64,000 bases of DNA, taken from contig NC_017941.2 in the NCBI RefSeq assembly GCF_000306765.2, forward strand, positions 682,001 through 746,000, in the 5' to 3' direction. Each line of letters begins with the position of its first letter. Within the stretch, counting starts at the first letter, position 1. Both the position numbers and the translations under genes were made by a program. Below the pieces are notes generated by a model. It made no database searches and was not told where the DNA came from. It saw only the letters and a list, made by a program, of their open reading frames with translations. This document shows, in pieces, positions 35,592 to 44,447 of this stretch. The stretch comes from Haloferax mediterranei ATCC 33500. Its GTDB lineage: Archaea > Halobacteriota > Halobacteria > Halobacteriales > Haloferacaceae.

Positions 35592-36599
35592 TTAGACGAG
35601 TCCCAGATTCTCCTCGGCTTCGAGGAGTTCGTGGTAGCGGTTGCGAATCGTGACTTCGGAGATATCGGCAACGTCGCTGACGGCGGCCTGCGTCGTCTTC
35701 TCGTTGGTGAGAAGCGCGGCCGCGTAGACTGCAGCGGCGGCGAGACCGACCGGCGACTTACCCGAGTGGACGCCCTTTTCCTTGGCGTTCTTCAGGAGTT
35801 TGCGAGCACGCATCTTCGACTCGTCGGAAAGCCCGAGTTCGCTGGCGAATCGCGGGACGTACTGTTCGGGGTCCGCGGGCTTGACTTCGAGCGAGAGTTC
35901 GCGCGCGATGTAGCGATAGGTGCGAGCGACTTCGCTCTTTTCGACGCGCGAGACTTCAGCGATTTCGTCGAGCGAGCGCGGCACGCCGGCCATACGGGCG
36001 GCGGCGTAGGTACACGACGTGGCGACACCCTCGATGGAGCGACCGGGGAGCAGGTCGTCGTCGAGGGCGCGACGGTAGATGACAGACGCGGTCTCGCGGA
36101 CGTTCTCGGGGAGACCGAGCGCGGACGCCATGCGGTCGATTTCGCCGAGTGCCTGCTTCAGGTTGCGTTCCTTGGAGTCGCGGGTACGGAAGCGCTCGTT
36201 CCACTTGCGGAGGCGCTGCATCTTCTGTCGCTGGCGAGCGCCGAGCGAATTCCCGTACGCGTCGCGGTCGCGCCAGTCGATGTTCGTCGAAAGCCCCTTG
36301 TCGTGCATCGTGTTGGTGGTCGGAGCACCGACACGAGACTTCTCGTCCTTCTCGCGGGCGTCGAACGCGCGCCATTCCGGGCCGCGGTCGACGGAGTCTG
36401 CGGTCACGACGAGACCACAGTCGTTACAGACGGTCTCACCGTGTTCGTCGTCGGTGACGACGTGGCCGCCACACTCGGGACACTTCAGGGTGTCACCCTT
36501 GGTGGATTCCTGTTCGCTTTCGGACTGCTGTCGGCCGTTCTGCTGTTTTTGTTCTCGTTCCTGTGCGCCGGGGTTTCGGGTCCAGATTCGTTCACTCAT
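35592..36599 (-). CDS. tfb: transcription initiation factor TFB
   Basis: 335 residues from ATG 36599 (MSERIWTRNPGAQ). The N-terminal zinc ribbon is CPECGG and CNDCG, the B-finger region includes DRGPEWRAFDAREKDEKSRVGAPTTNTMHDKGLSTNIDW, and two cyclin-like repeats follow (KQALGEIDRMASALGLP and VPRFASELGLSDESKMRARKLLKNA). It bridges TBP, BRE and RNA polymerase. Haloferax has many TFB paralogues; which one cannot be told from sequence alone. The 69 codons upstream of this ATG overlap the divergent gene's promoter and are not conserved. Confidence 0.93.
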   Translation of the reverse strand: MSERIWTRNPGAQEREQKQQNGRQQSESEQESTKGDTLKCPECGGHVVTDDEHGETVCNDCGLVVTADSVDRGPEWRAFDAREKDEKSRVGAPTTNTMHDKGLSTNIDWRDRDAYGNSLGARQRQKMQRLRKWNERFRTRDSKERNLKQALGEIDRMASALGLPENVRETASVIYRRALDDDLLPGRSIEGVATSCTYAAARMAGVPRSLDEIAEVSRVEKSEVARTYRYIARELSLEVKPADPEQYVPRFASELGLSDESKMRARKLLKNAKEKGVHSGKSPVGLAAAAVYAAALLTNEKTTQAAVSDVADISEVTIRNRYHELLEAEENLGLV

Positions 36600-36841
36600 G
36601 GATACGACGGCGGGTGCTCCGGGAGATGGATTAGAGGTGACTAGAATCCCGGATGCGGTCCGTAACACGAAGGACCGCAGACGAACGCATAAATGGTTTG
36701 GTATCGCTCGGGCCGGTGGCGATATTTGCACGTGTGAGCCGGTCACACGGGTCAATTGAGGTTTGTACGAAATTCGGTTACAAAGCCTGCGAACCGGACG
36801 CGACACCTATTTTTCACGGAAGAACCTCTTGGCTCGTACGT

Positions 36842-37663
36842 ATGTCCGGGACCCCTCGAATCGTCTCTCTCGCCCCGAGTGCGACAGCCATTCTCGACGC
36901 CGCTGGACTCGCGTCCCGCGTCGTCGGGGCGACCGTTCACTCCTCGCTGGACCGGCCTGCCGTCGGTGGCTGGTTGAACCCCGATTTCGAGCGAATCGAA
37001 GCACTCGACCCGGATACACTCTGCACCGCCGACGACCTCCAGACGGATGTCACAGCGGAGGCACGAGAGCGCGGTTTCGACGTAGTCCACGTCGCTCCCG
37101 AGACGCTCGACGACGTGCTCGACTCGTTTCCCGTCGTCTGCGATGCCGCTGGCGATGCAACCGCCGGTGCGGCGCTCGCCGACGATTGCCGAACGCACCT
37201 CGACCGCGTCGCTGCGGCTGTCGACGACTACTCTCGTCCGACCGTCTACTGCGAAGAGTGGGCCGACCCACCAATGGCTGCAGGAAACTGGGTTCCGGAC
37301 GTTGTCCGCGCTGCTGGTGGGACCTACCCATTCCTCGATGCCGGTGAACGGTCACGAGAAGTCGACGCCGACGACGTTGCGGCCGCCGACCCGGCCCACG
37401 TGGTGCTCCACCCGTGCGGCAAAGGTGAACGCGGCGACCCCGACGCGTTCGAAGCGCGCGAGTGGGGCGTCGATGCTGCGGTTCACGCGGTCGACGACTC
37501 GCTTCTCAATCAGCCGAGTCCCGCGCTCATGTCCGGCGTGGACCGACTTGCGCGTCTGTTCCATCCGGACGCCGACCTCCCTGAACCGTGGTTGTCTCTC
37601 GATGCCGACCTCCTCGAACCGTGGTCGTCGGCTTCGGACACGGAATCCGATGGAGAGATATGA
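36842..37663 (+). CDS. cobalamin-binding protein, BtuF/FepB-like fold, without signal peptide
   Basis: 273 residues starting at MSGTPRIVSLAPSATAILDAAG. The periplasmic-binding-protein type 3 fold is visible through VVGATVHSS, DLQTDVTAEAREFGF-type helix, TVYCEEWADPPMAAGNWVPDVVRAAGG and VLHPCG. This subgroup of BtuF-like proteins in haloarchaea lacks a secretion signal and lipobox, so it cannot be an ordinary surface receptor. It may bind corrinoid or another ligand in the cytoplasm. The downstream XTPase start overlaps or nearly overlaps its stop. Confidence 0.75.
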   Translation: MSGTPRIVSLAPSATAILDAAGLASRVVGATVHSSLDRPAVGGWLNPDFERIEALDPDTLCTADDLQTDVTAEARERGFDVVHVAPETLDDVLDSFPVVCDAAGDATAGAALADDCRTHLDRVAAAVDDYSRPTVYCEEWADPPMAAGNWVPDVVRAAGGTYPFLDAGERSREVDADDVAAADPAHVVLHPCGKGERGDPDAFEAREWGVDAAVHAVDDSLLNQPSPALMSGVDRLARLFHPDADLPEPWLSLDADLLEPWSSASDTESDGEI

Positions 37664-37683
37664 CCGCCACGACGCGTGACGAT

Positions 37684-38205
37684 ATGAACATCGCAGTCGG
37701 AAGCGGAAATCCGGTAAAGCGGCGCGCAGTCGAGCGAGCCTGTCCCGACGCGAGCGTCGCGGCGGTCGCCGTCGACTCCGGGGTCTCGGAGCAACCCACG
37801 GGACACGACGAGACTATCGAGGGTGCGGTCAATCGGGCGCATCAAGCGCTCGAAGAAGGCGACTACGACCTCGGCATCGGCATCGAAGGTGGCGTTGCGA
37901 CGTTCTCCGCTGGAACCGACGGTCGCGAGGACGACATCTACCTCGTCATGTGGGCGGCCGTCACCGACGGCGAACGCGTCGGCCGCGCCGCTGGCCCGAG
38001 TCTCCTCCTTCCCGGAGGTATCGCCGACAGAATCCGCGCGGGCGAGGAACTCGGCCCGGTGATGGACGACGTACTCGGAACCAACGATATCGCAAAAAAC
38101 GAGGGTGCGGCGGGCGTGTTCACCGGCGGGCGGATTACCCGTACGGACGCGCTCGAATCCGCGGTGACGGGCGCGCTCGCACCGTTCCGATGTGACCTGT
38201 ACTAA
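37684..38205 (+). CDS. inosine/xanthosine triphosphatase (YjjX/DUF84 family)
   Basis: 173 residues from ATG 37684 (MNIAVGSGNPVKRRAVE), the usual family N-terminus. ATG 37660 overlaps the previous stop as ATGA and is an alternative start adding eight residues. Motifs: SGVSEQPTGHDETIEGAVNRAHQAL, GIGIEGGV and NDIAKNEGAAGVFTGGRITR. The enzyme hydrolyses non-canonical ITP and XTP to keep them out of nucleic acids. It is co-transcribed with the BtuF-like gene. It is convergent with aglD. Confidence 0.88.
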   Translation: MNIAVGSGNPVKRRAVERACPDASVAAVAVDSGVSEQPTGHDETIEGAVNRAHQALEEGDYDLGIGIEGGVATFSAGTDGREDDIYLVMWAAVTDGERVGRAAGPSLLLPGGIADRIRAGEELGPVMDDVLGTNDIAKNEGAAGVFTGGRITRTDALESAVTGALAPFRCDLY

Positions 38206-38226
38206 ACCGAGTATTCGAAGTCTCGG

Positions 38227-40095
38227 TTATTCTGATTCGGCGAACTCGTGTTCGCGGACTTCCGCGCTTTCTTCGACTGCCGTCGTCAGCGAGACGTTGA
38301 GCGACAGCATCGAGGCGACGCCGCCGACGATGGTGACGGCGTTTTTCACCGCGTGGTCGAGGACCGCGGCGGCGAGTGCTGCGGGTGGTGCGACCGGAGC
38401 CAACGCGGCCATGAAGACCGTGAAGGCGATTTCGTAGAGTCCGACGCCACCCGGTGAGAGCGGCAGGACTTTTGCGAGGTTCCCGACGCTCACGGCGAAG
38501 AAGGAAACGCCGACGAGGACGACGGGGTCGATGTCGACACCGAGTGCGAGGAGGACGATAACGGCGGTTACAACGTCAATCGTCCAGATAGAGAGACTCG
38601 TCAGGCCGACGCGACCGAAGGCGCTGCGGTTGCCTGCGACTGCCTGTAAGTCGGAGACGAACTGCTCGATGATGCCCGCGACGTATTCGACGTAGGAGTC
38701 AGAGGAGAACCGACCGACGAACGCCCGGATGACGTTGCGGTCTGCGCGCGCCGACAATGCAATTCCGAGTACGCCGAAGATGGCGACGACGCCGACGCCG
38801 CTGGCGACGTAGGCGACCGTTCGCACGTCGTCTGCAGCTACATCGACGGTTCCGCCGCTCACGCCGGTCGCGAGGACGGTTGCGATGTCTCCGAGGCCGC
38901 CAGTCGCCGAGAGACCGACGAGGACGACGCCCGCGAGACCGGCGATAGTGAGCAGGTCGAAGACACGCTCAATTGCGAGCGAGGCGAACCCTGACGGGTA
39001 CGGGATGCCGCGTCTGGCTTTCACTACGTACGCACGCACACCATCACCCAACCGAGCGGGAAACACGAGATTCCCGGTCTGGCTGATGAAAATTGCTCCA
39101 GTGAGGAAGCCCGATTTCTCGCGGTAGCCGAGTTCTCTGAGGATGTCGCGGTAGCGGATGCCGCGGAGTGGCCACGAGGCGAGATAGACGACCGCTGCGA
39201 CCGCGACGAGTGCGGGGTCCGCGTTACCGAGGACGGCCAGAACCTCCGAAGGGTCGATGTAGACCGTCATCAGCGCAAGCGCGACGACAGTAAGGAGCAA
39301 GCCGGCGACGATGGTCACCCGGCGGGTGATACGCGGTCGAACCGACAGTTGCCACCACGTCCGGAGAATCTGACTTCCCATCCCGAGGATGTCGCGAACG
39401 AGGTCGACTTTCGTGTCGCCTTTCGGCTCCCAATCGACCGGGAATTCGGCGACGCGGAACCCTGCGCGCTGTGCGCGGACGAGCATCTCGGTGTCCCAGA
39501 ACCAGTGTTCGTCCTCCACGTCGTGGCGGAGCGTCTCAAACACGTCTCTACTGAACGCCTTGAACCCGCACTGGTGGTCACGGAGGTCGGACTGGAGGAA
39601 AAAGCGGACGAGACCGTTGTAGGCTCGACTCGGTACGCCGCGCTTCGTCGGCCGGTCGGCGACGTTGTCCGGCATCCACCGAGAGCCGGTTGCGACGTCG
39701 TATTCACCCGTACGGACGCGCTCGACTAACCCTTCGAGGTGTCGCATGTCCGTCGCGAGGTCGGTGTCGAAATAGACGAGTGTGTCGCCGTCGGCGGCTT
39801 CGAACGCGCGTTCGAGTGCGCCGCCGCGACCGAGCCGCTCGTCGCTGTGGTAGTGGCGAATCCGCTTGTCTTCGGCGGCCAGTTCGTCGGCTATCTCCGG
39901 CGTTTCGTCGTCGCAGCCGTCTTCGGCCACGATAACCTCGAACGCGTCGGAAGGAAGGAACCGTTCGAGCGTCTCGACTGTAACGCGGACCGTATTTTCG
40001 ATGGTCCGCGCCTCGTTGTACGCGGGGAGGACGACGCTCACTTCGACGCCGGCCGAAGTGATGGCGGCCGAGCGTCGGTCTGTCGGGCGACCCAT
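38227..40095 (-). CDS. aglD: AglD, dolichol-phosphate hexosyltransferase with flippase-like membrane domain
   Basis: 622 residues from ATG 40095. N-terminal GT2 domain (SVVLPAYNEARTIENTVR; metal site D110-T-D112), then seven to eight helices of the LPG-synthase/UPF0104 fold (from about residue 250). Using this start, D110, D112, D195 and D201, shown experimentally to matter in H. volcanii AglD, fall exactly on those numbers, which fixes both identity and start. AglD charges dolichol phosphate with the final hexose (mannose) of the S-layer N-glycan. It acts at the membrane, facing the cytosol. The divergent upstream gap is 379 bp. Confidence 0.95.
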   Translation of the reverse strand: MGRPTDRRSAAITSAGVEVSVVLPAYNEARTIENTVRVTVETLERFLPSDAFEVIVAEDGCDDETPEIADELAAEDKRIRHYHSDERLGRGGALERAFEAADGDTLVYFDTDLATDMRHLEGLVERVRTGEYDVATGSRWMPDNVADRPTKRGVPSRAYNGLVRFFLQSDLRDHQCGFKAFSRDVFETLRHDVEDEHWFWDTEMLVRAQRAGFRVAEFPVDWEPKGDTKVDLVRDILGMGSQILRTWWQLSVRPRITRRVTIVAGLLLTVVALALMTVYIDPSEVLAVLGNADPALVAVAAVVYLASWPLRGIRYRDILRELGYREKSGFLTGAIFISQTGNLVFPARLGDGVRAYVVKARRGIPYPSGFASLAIERVFDLLTIAGLAGVVLVGLSATGGLGDIATVLATGVSGGTVDVAADDVRTVAYVASGVGVVAIFGVLGIALSARADRNVIRAFVGRFSSDSYVEYVAGIIEQFVSDLQAVAGNRSAFGRVGLTSLSIWTIDVVTAVIVLLALGVDIDPVVLVGVSFFAVSVGNLAKVLPLSPGGVGLYEIAFTVFMAALAPVAPPAALAAAVLDHAVKNAVTIVGGVASMLSLNVSLTTAVEESAEVREHEFAESE

Positions 40096-40474
40096 TGTCG
40101 TCGTATGGCCGCTATCTGCGTATGTATTTTCTGTCTCGCGTCGTCGAGGTTGGATTTCGCTGTAAGGGCTTATATCCGGACAGTAACGGCCTTCTGTGCT
40201 ATTTTCTCTGTGTAATGGTGGGGAAAATAGGGTGTCACGGTATTGTTTTTGTGGAGAATAATCTCTGATAGTCATGTTCTGCTGGGATAATTCGTCGCTG
40301 GCGGGACCCGCCTCGGTGGCGAAGTGTCCGCTGTCAGTGGTTGTTAGGCGACCGTACCTGCGGTGGTGCAAGTACCCCCTTCGGAGCAGTATTTCGTGGT
40401 CAAAATCGCAAGACAGCAGCGTGTTAACCTCCTGTACCAAACCCCTGATAGGCGTCTCTCTCCTGTGTGTAGGT
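40096..40474. other. intergenic region between aglD and DUF7123 gene
   Basis: 379 bp with divergent genes on either side. A T/A-rich stretch (40190-40265) includes likely TATA elements. A 13-bp perfect palindrome GGCGGGACCCGCC lies at 40300-40312, which could be an operator or short hairpin. An open frame runs in from 40274 into the DUF7123 gene, but the upstream 67 codons have no conserved content and the MSTTAS start is better. Confidence 0.5.
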
Positions 40475-40744
40475 ATGAGCACAACCGCCTCCACAACCGC
40501 GGCCGAGGGCGATGTCCTCGACGCCGCAGGGAACCTCTCCGAGAAGCAGCGTCGTATCCTCCAGTACCTCCGTACCAACGTCGGTACGCAGACGTACTTC
40601 AAGTCGCGACTCATCGCCGAGGACCTCGACCTCTCGGCGAAGGAAGTCGGCGCTAACATGCGCCCGCTTCTCGACGGCGAATTCGACGTGAGCATCGAGA
40701 AGTGGGGTTACTCCTCGGGAACCACGTGGAAGGTGACTGCTTAA
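40475..40744 (+). CDS. DUF7123 family protein
   Basis: 89 residues from ATG 40475 (MSTTASTTAAEGDVLDAAG). Its body resembles a small winged helix: LSEKQRRILQYLRTNVGTQTYFKSRLIAEDLDLSAKEVGANMRPLLDGE, with a recognition-like helix at SAKEVGANMRPL and a wing at VSIEKWGYSSGTTWKV. The family is conserved in haloarchaea and often annotated as hypothetical or DUF7123. A DNA-binding role is inferred from the fold only. Confidence 0.7.
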   Translation: MSTTASTTAAEGDVLDAAGNLSEKQRRILQYLRTNVGTQTYFKSRLIAEDLDLSAKEVGANMRPLLDGEFDVSIEKWGYSSGTTWKVTA

Positions 40745-40959
40745 GCCCTCACTGAACCCCTGACGCTTCAATCGAGCGCCCCCGGTGCGCTCCCCGGAAC
40801 GCCGTCGTCTCCCCCTACGCGTTCCACTCCCCCGATTTTTGGGTTTTCAGTGACGACATATGACCTCGCTTGTCACTGTCAAGAAGAGGGAACTGCCGTC
40901 AACTATCAGCTGTTAGTCGTCTGTTTCGACTCCGGAAGGGTATCGAATCGAGGGTCGAA

Positions 40960-41577
40960 TCAGGGGTCGAACCGGATGAGACCAGCCGCGTCGTTCGCGA
41001 ACGCTGCGGCATCTGACCCGAAGGAATCTGCGTACCGAATCAAGAGTGTGATGACCGTCTCGGGGTTGCGGACTTCGTAGCCGCTTTCGCGAGACAGCAG
41101 TCCGACGGCGTCTAGTTCTTTCGCATACGTGCTCACCGTCGCCCGCGAGACGCCGAGTTTGTCGGCGAGTTCGCTCCCTGTCGCGTCAGGGTCTCGGAGG
41201 AGGTGAATGAGCATTCCGCGCGGCGTGTCGCGGCGGAGATAGCCGAGTGCGACCTGTTCGAACGCGGAGAATCGACTCGCGGCGAAAAAGCGTTTGTAGT
41301 CACCGTCGCGGCGAACATCGAGCGTTCCTTCGTCGACGAGATTCCGGAGGTGATACTGCGTCTCGCCCGTTCCCAACTGCAAGTCGTCGCGTACTTTCGA
41401 GAAGTGTGCGCCCGGTGTAGCTGCCAGGTAGCCGATAATCGCATCCCGAGTGTCACTGGAGGATGAATCGGAGTCATCGTCACTCGCACCGAGACCCACC
41501 AGTGGTGTGGCGGCCCCGAGTGCAGCGAAGCGACGGAGAGTAGCCCGTTTGTCTTCGTCTATCCGGCGGTTCGACAT
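40960..41577 (-). CDS. two-winged-helix regulator with a Tat-like N-terminus
   Basis: 205 residues. The first 30 residues (MSNRRIDEDKRATLRRFAALGAATPLVGLGASDDDSD) look like a twin-arginine or anchor segment followed by a Ser/Asp linker. Two winged helices follow: RDAIIGYLAATPGAHFSKVRDDLQLGTGETQYHLRNLVDEGTL and ATGSELADKLGVSRATVSTYAKELDAVGLLSRESG. Such proteins are probable membrane-associated or exported-looking transcription factors in haloarchaea. The N-terminus lacks a long enough hydrophobic core for certainty, so cytosolic location remains possible. Confidence 0.65.
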   Translation of the reverse strand: MSNRRIDEDKRATLRRFAALGAATPLVGLGASDDDSDSSSSDTRDAIIGYLAATPGAHFSKVRDDLQLGTGETQYHLRNLVDEGTLDVRRDGDYKRFFAASRFSAFEQVALGYLRRDTPRGMLIHLLRDPDATGSELADKLGVSRATVSTYAKELDAVGLLSRESGYEVRNPETVITLLIRYADSFGSDAAAFANDAAGLIRFDP

Positions 41578-41687
41578 CTACTCTCACATAGGTGATGGGT
41601 TAAAGAAAAACGCTTCGGCATATCAATTGTCTGAGATTAGTGACGGTCTGCCGGTGTGACGGGTTCGGGCGAAAAGGGGAGAAAGCG

Positions 41688-42968
41688 CTATTCTAAGTCT
41701 TTTTCGAACGACATCTCGGCTTCGTCTTCGTCGTCTTCGTCGCCGTTTGTGGCGCTTTCCTGTTGACTGTTGTTCGCGGTTGCCTCGTCGGCTGTTTCAC
41801 CGTCTGAGCCGTCCTGACCTTCGCTTTCAGAGACGACTTCGTCAGCTGATTTGATGGGTTCTTCTTCCTCGTCGACTTCGGCGATAACCTCGTCAGGTGA
41901 CTTGATGTCGTTCACTTCGGCACCGGCTTTGATGGCCTCTGCTTCCTGTTCGAGTTGTTCGACGTTCATCTCGGCCGCTTCGTCGATTTGGCCGAGGATG
42001 TCGTCGATATCGTCGAGACCGAGCAGTTCGCGCGTCTCCTCGTCGAACTCCATGCTGGAGAGGCCTTCCATATCCTGCACGTCGGAGCCGGTTAGCTGCT
42101 TGCCGTAGCGGCCGACGAGCGAGGTGAGTTCCTGCGGGAGGACGAACGTCGTGGATTCGCCCTGTCCGATGCGTTCGAGCGTCTCCATACCTTTGTCGAT
42201 GATAGCACGTTCGCCCATCGATTCGGCGGACTTCGCGCGGAGCACGGTCGAGATTGCGTCACCCTGTGCTTCGAGAATCTGCGACTGCTTTTCACCCTGT
42301 GCGCGGATGATGTTCGACTGCTTTTCACCTTCGGCTGTCTCGACGGCGGAGCGACGCTCACCCTGCGCTTCGAGAATCATGGCACGGCGACGGCGCTCGG
42401 CGGAGGTCTGTTGCTCCATCGCCTGTTGCACGTCGGCGCTCGGGTTGACTTCGCGGACTTCGACGGACTCGACGCGGACACCCCACTCGTCGGTCGGTTC
42501 GTCGAGTTCCTTGCGGATGCGCGCGTTGATTTCCTGACGCTTGTTGAGCGTGTCGTCGAGTTCCATGTCACCGAGGACGGCGCGGAGCGTCGTCTGTGCG
42601 AGGTTCGAAACGGCGCGCTTGTAGTCGTCGACTTCGAGGAAGGCCTTCTTCGCGTCCATGACCTTGATGTAGACGACTGCGTCGGCGGTCACCGGCGAGT
42701 TGTCGCGGGTGATTGCCTCCTGACGGGGCACGTCCAGCGTCTGGGTACGCATGTCGAATGCGTAGGTTCGGGAGACGAACGGGGGAATGAAGTTGATACC
42801 CGGTTCGAGGAGGCGTCGGTATTCCCCGAAGACCGTGAGCGCCTTCTTCTCGTAGGCGTCTACGATCTCGACCATCTGGTACACCATGACGATGGCGAGG
42901 ACGAGCACGAGGAAGCCGGCAACGACTCCTCCGATACCCAGACCTGCCTGGAGAGCAAGTAGGTCCAT
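41688..42968 (-). CDS. SPFH/stomatin-like membrane protein
   Basis: 426 residues from ATG 42968 (MDLLALQAGLG). One N-terminal helix (GGVVAGFLVLVLAIVMVYQM), the SPFH/Band 7 domain (YEKKALTVFGEYRRLLEPGINFIPPFVSRTYAFDMRTQTLDVP), then a coiled-coil flotillin-like region with EAQGERRSAVETAEGEKQ repeats, and a long acidic C-terminal tail (about 90 residues). Such proteins scaffold membrane microdomains and often work with NfeD proteases; an NfeD gene lies at 43781-44377. A shorter copy sits immediately upstream. Confidence 0.88.
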   Translation of the reverse strand: MDLLALQAGLGIGGVVAGFLVLVLAIVMVYQMVEIVDAYEKKALTVFGEYRRLLEPGINFIPPFVSRTYAFDMRTQTLDVPRQEAITRDNSPVTADAVVYIKVMDAKKAFLEVDDYKRAVSNLAQTTLRAVLGDMELDDTLNKRQEINARIRKELDEPTDEWGVRVESVEVREVNPSADVQQAMEQQTSAERRRRAMILEAQGERRSAVETAEGEKQSNIIRAQGEKQSQILEAQGDAISTVLRAKSAESMGERAIIDKGMETLERIGQGESTTFVLPQELTSLVGRYGKQLTGSDVQDMEGLSSMEFDEETRELLGLDDIDDILGQIDEAAEMNVEQLEQEAEAIKAGAEVNDIKSPDEVIAEVDEEEEPIKSADEVVSESEGQDGSDGETADEATANNSQQESATNGDEDDEDEAEMSFEKDLE

Positions 42969-43049
42969 GACTCCGTCTAGGGTTGGTTGTATGATAAGTA
43001 TTAGTGTGAAAAGGTCATCACGTCGGACGGTTTTGGTCGTCCGCACGTC

Positions 43050-43625
43050 TCATCTGGTGGGGTCCTGCTGTTCTGTCGCTTCCCGACTGTCGGCCCCTGG
43101 GGTAATTTCACGGATTTCGACATCCTCGACGCGGACACCGAACTCGCCGGTCTCTTTGTCGAGTTTTCGGCGGGTGTACACGCCGATTTTCCGTTGATTG
43201 TTGAGCGCGTCGTCGAGTTGCCTGTCGTTGAGGACGGTACGGAGCGTCGTCTTCACGAGATTCGAGACGGCGTACTGGTAGTCGTCGGCTTCGAGGAACG
43301 CTTTTTCGGCGTCCCTGACCGTGACCTCGACGACGGCGTCGACAGTTACCAGCGAATCGTCGCGGGTGAGTATCTCCTGACGAGGGACGTCGAGGGTCTG
43401 CGTCCGCATGTCGAACGAATAGGTCTGGGAGACGAACGGCGGAACGAAGTTCATACCCGGTTCGAGGAGGTCTCGGTACTCGCCGAAAACCGTGAGTACC
43501 CGCTTCTCGTAGGCACCGACAACCTCAAGCGACTGGGACACCGTTACGACGAGGAAAATAAGGATGGAGAGGCCAACGATGGTGGTTACGGTTCCTAGTC
43601 CTGTCTGGAGAACGAGTACATCCAT
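43050..43625 (-). CDS. truncated SPFH-domain paralogue
   Basis: 191 residues from ATG 43625 (MDVLVLQTGLG). It matches the first 190 residues of the full-length SPFH protein next door (shared YEKRVLTVFGEYRDLLEPGMNFVPPFVSQTYSFDMRTQTLDVPRQE) but stops just where the coiled-coil region begins, ending EATEQQDPTR. It lacks the oligomerising coiled coil and acidic tail. The first 75 bp of upstream sequence are also duplicated. A tandem duplication with truncation is visible. It could still insert in the membrane and modulate its full-length partner. Confidence 0.75.
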   Translation of the reverse strand: MDVLVLQTGLGTVTTIVGLSILIFLVVTVSQSLEVVGAYEKRVLTVFGEYRDLLEPGMNFVPPFVSQTYSFDMRTQTLDVPRQEILTRDDSLVTVDAVVEVTVRDAEKAFLEADDYQYAVSNLVKTTLRTVLNDRQLDDALNNQRKIGVYTRRKLDKETGEFGVRVEDVEIREITPGADSREATEQQDPTR

Positions 43626-43753
43626 AACCTCGTCCAAGATTGATCGTCTGATAAGTATTTGTGTGAAAGGGTCGTCACGTCGGGCGGTTTCGGTCGCCTC
43701 GACTGAGCCAGTTCCGTCATCGAGTGACTGTTAGGTCTGTTCTGCGTCTTCCG

Positions 43754-43817
43754 TTCTCATTCTCGCTCCAGTTCTCGTTCTCATTCTCGCTCCAGTTCTC
43801 GTTCGCGCTCTCGCTCC
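43754..43817. repeat. 24-bp tandem repeat across the NfeD stop codon
   Basis: Two perfect 24-bp copies (43754-43777 and 43778-43801) followed by a 16-bp partial copy. Read on the minus strand, each unit encodes ERELERE-type residues and contains a TGA. The stop of the NfeD gene therefore lies inside the second copy, and the first copy lies beyond it. The unit length is a multiple of three. Confidence 0.85.
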
Positions 43818-44377
43818 GCTTCGAGTTTTTCGCGCCGTCGACGCGCCCGCTCTCTCGCGAGTTCGCGGTCGATTTCGTCTTCGCCCGGACCGACACCCTC
43901 GACGGTGACGACGTTTCCGCCGCCGGGGTCGACGACGACCACCTCGCTTCCCTCTTCTAACTCGCCGTGAACCGACCGGGCGGCGTAGTACGGGTTGAAG
44001 CCGCCCTCGTCGAGTTTCACTTCGCCGCTCGTCGGGGTGACACGTTCCGTGACGCGCCCGGTCTTTCCGGCGAGCGCGTCTGAATCGCTCGTTTGTCCCT
44101 GCCCTTTGCCACCGTACAGATCGAATTCACGGTAGCCGTACAGTGTCAGCCCACCGAAGACGAAGACGAGCAGGCCGAGGATAATCGGGCTTGCAAGCGG
44201 GGTAAAGAGGAATCCGACCAGTCCCGCGGCGAGGAGGGCGACGCCGAGGACGACGAAGTGCGCACCCGGCACGAACGCCTCTGCGACAGAGAGACCAAGT
44301 CCAGCGAGTATCAAGAGCAACGGAAGCGTCTCGGGACCGACGAGGCCGGTCTGCAACGGGAACAGCGGGTGTGCCAT
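43781..44377 (-). CDS. NfeD-like membrane protein
   Basis: 198 residues. Four N-terminal hydrophobic segments (LPLLLILAGLGLSVAEAF, FVVLGVALLAAGLVGFLF, PIILGLLVFVFGGLTLYGY), then an OB-fold NfeD domain (ALAGKTGRVTERVTPTSGEVKLDEGGFNPYYAARSVHGELEEGSEVVVVDPGGGNVVTVE). A highly charged Arg/Glu tail (RERARRRREKLEAEREREREL) ends within a DNA repeat. No protease domain is seen, so this is a short NfeD (NfeD1b-like). It lies next to SPFH genes, the normal partner. Confidence 0.85.
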   Translation of the reverse strand: MAHPLFPLQTGLVGPETLPLLLILAGLGLSVAEAFVPGAHFVVLGVALLAAGLVGFLFTPLASPIILGLLVFVFGGLTLYGYREFDLYGGKGQGQTSDSDALAGKTGRVTERVTPTSGEVKLDEGGFNPYYAARSVHGELEEGSEVVVVDPGGGNVVTVEGVGPGEDEIDRELARERARRRREKLEAERERERELERE

Positions 44378-44447
44378 ACCCGCTTTAGGACCGTCGCCCG
44401 ATTAAGGGTTGAGGGTCGCGTCCCGTCTGTGGGTTTTGTCCGCGTTC

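Noticed and set aside
40300..40312. 13-bp palindrome GGCGGGACCCGCC in the aglD upstream region
   Set aside because: Short GC palindrome with no fixed relation to a TATA box; not strong enough for a separate claim.
40849..40880. CAGTGAC ... GTCACTG inverted repeat between convergent genes
   Set aside because: It may be part of a terminator, but the arms are 17 bp apart and no U-tract follows, so no firm function is assigned.
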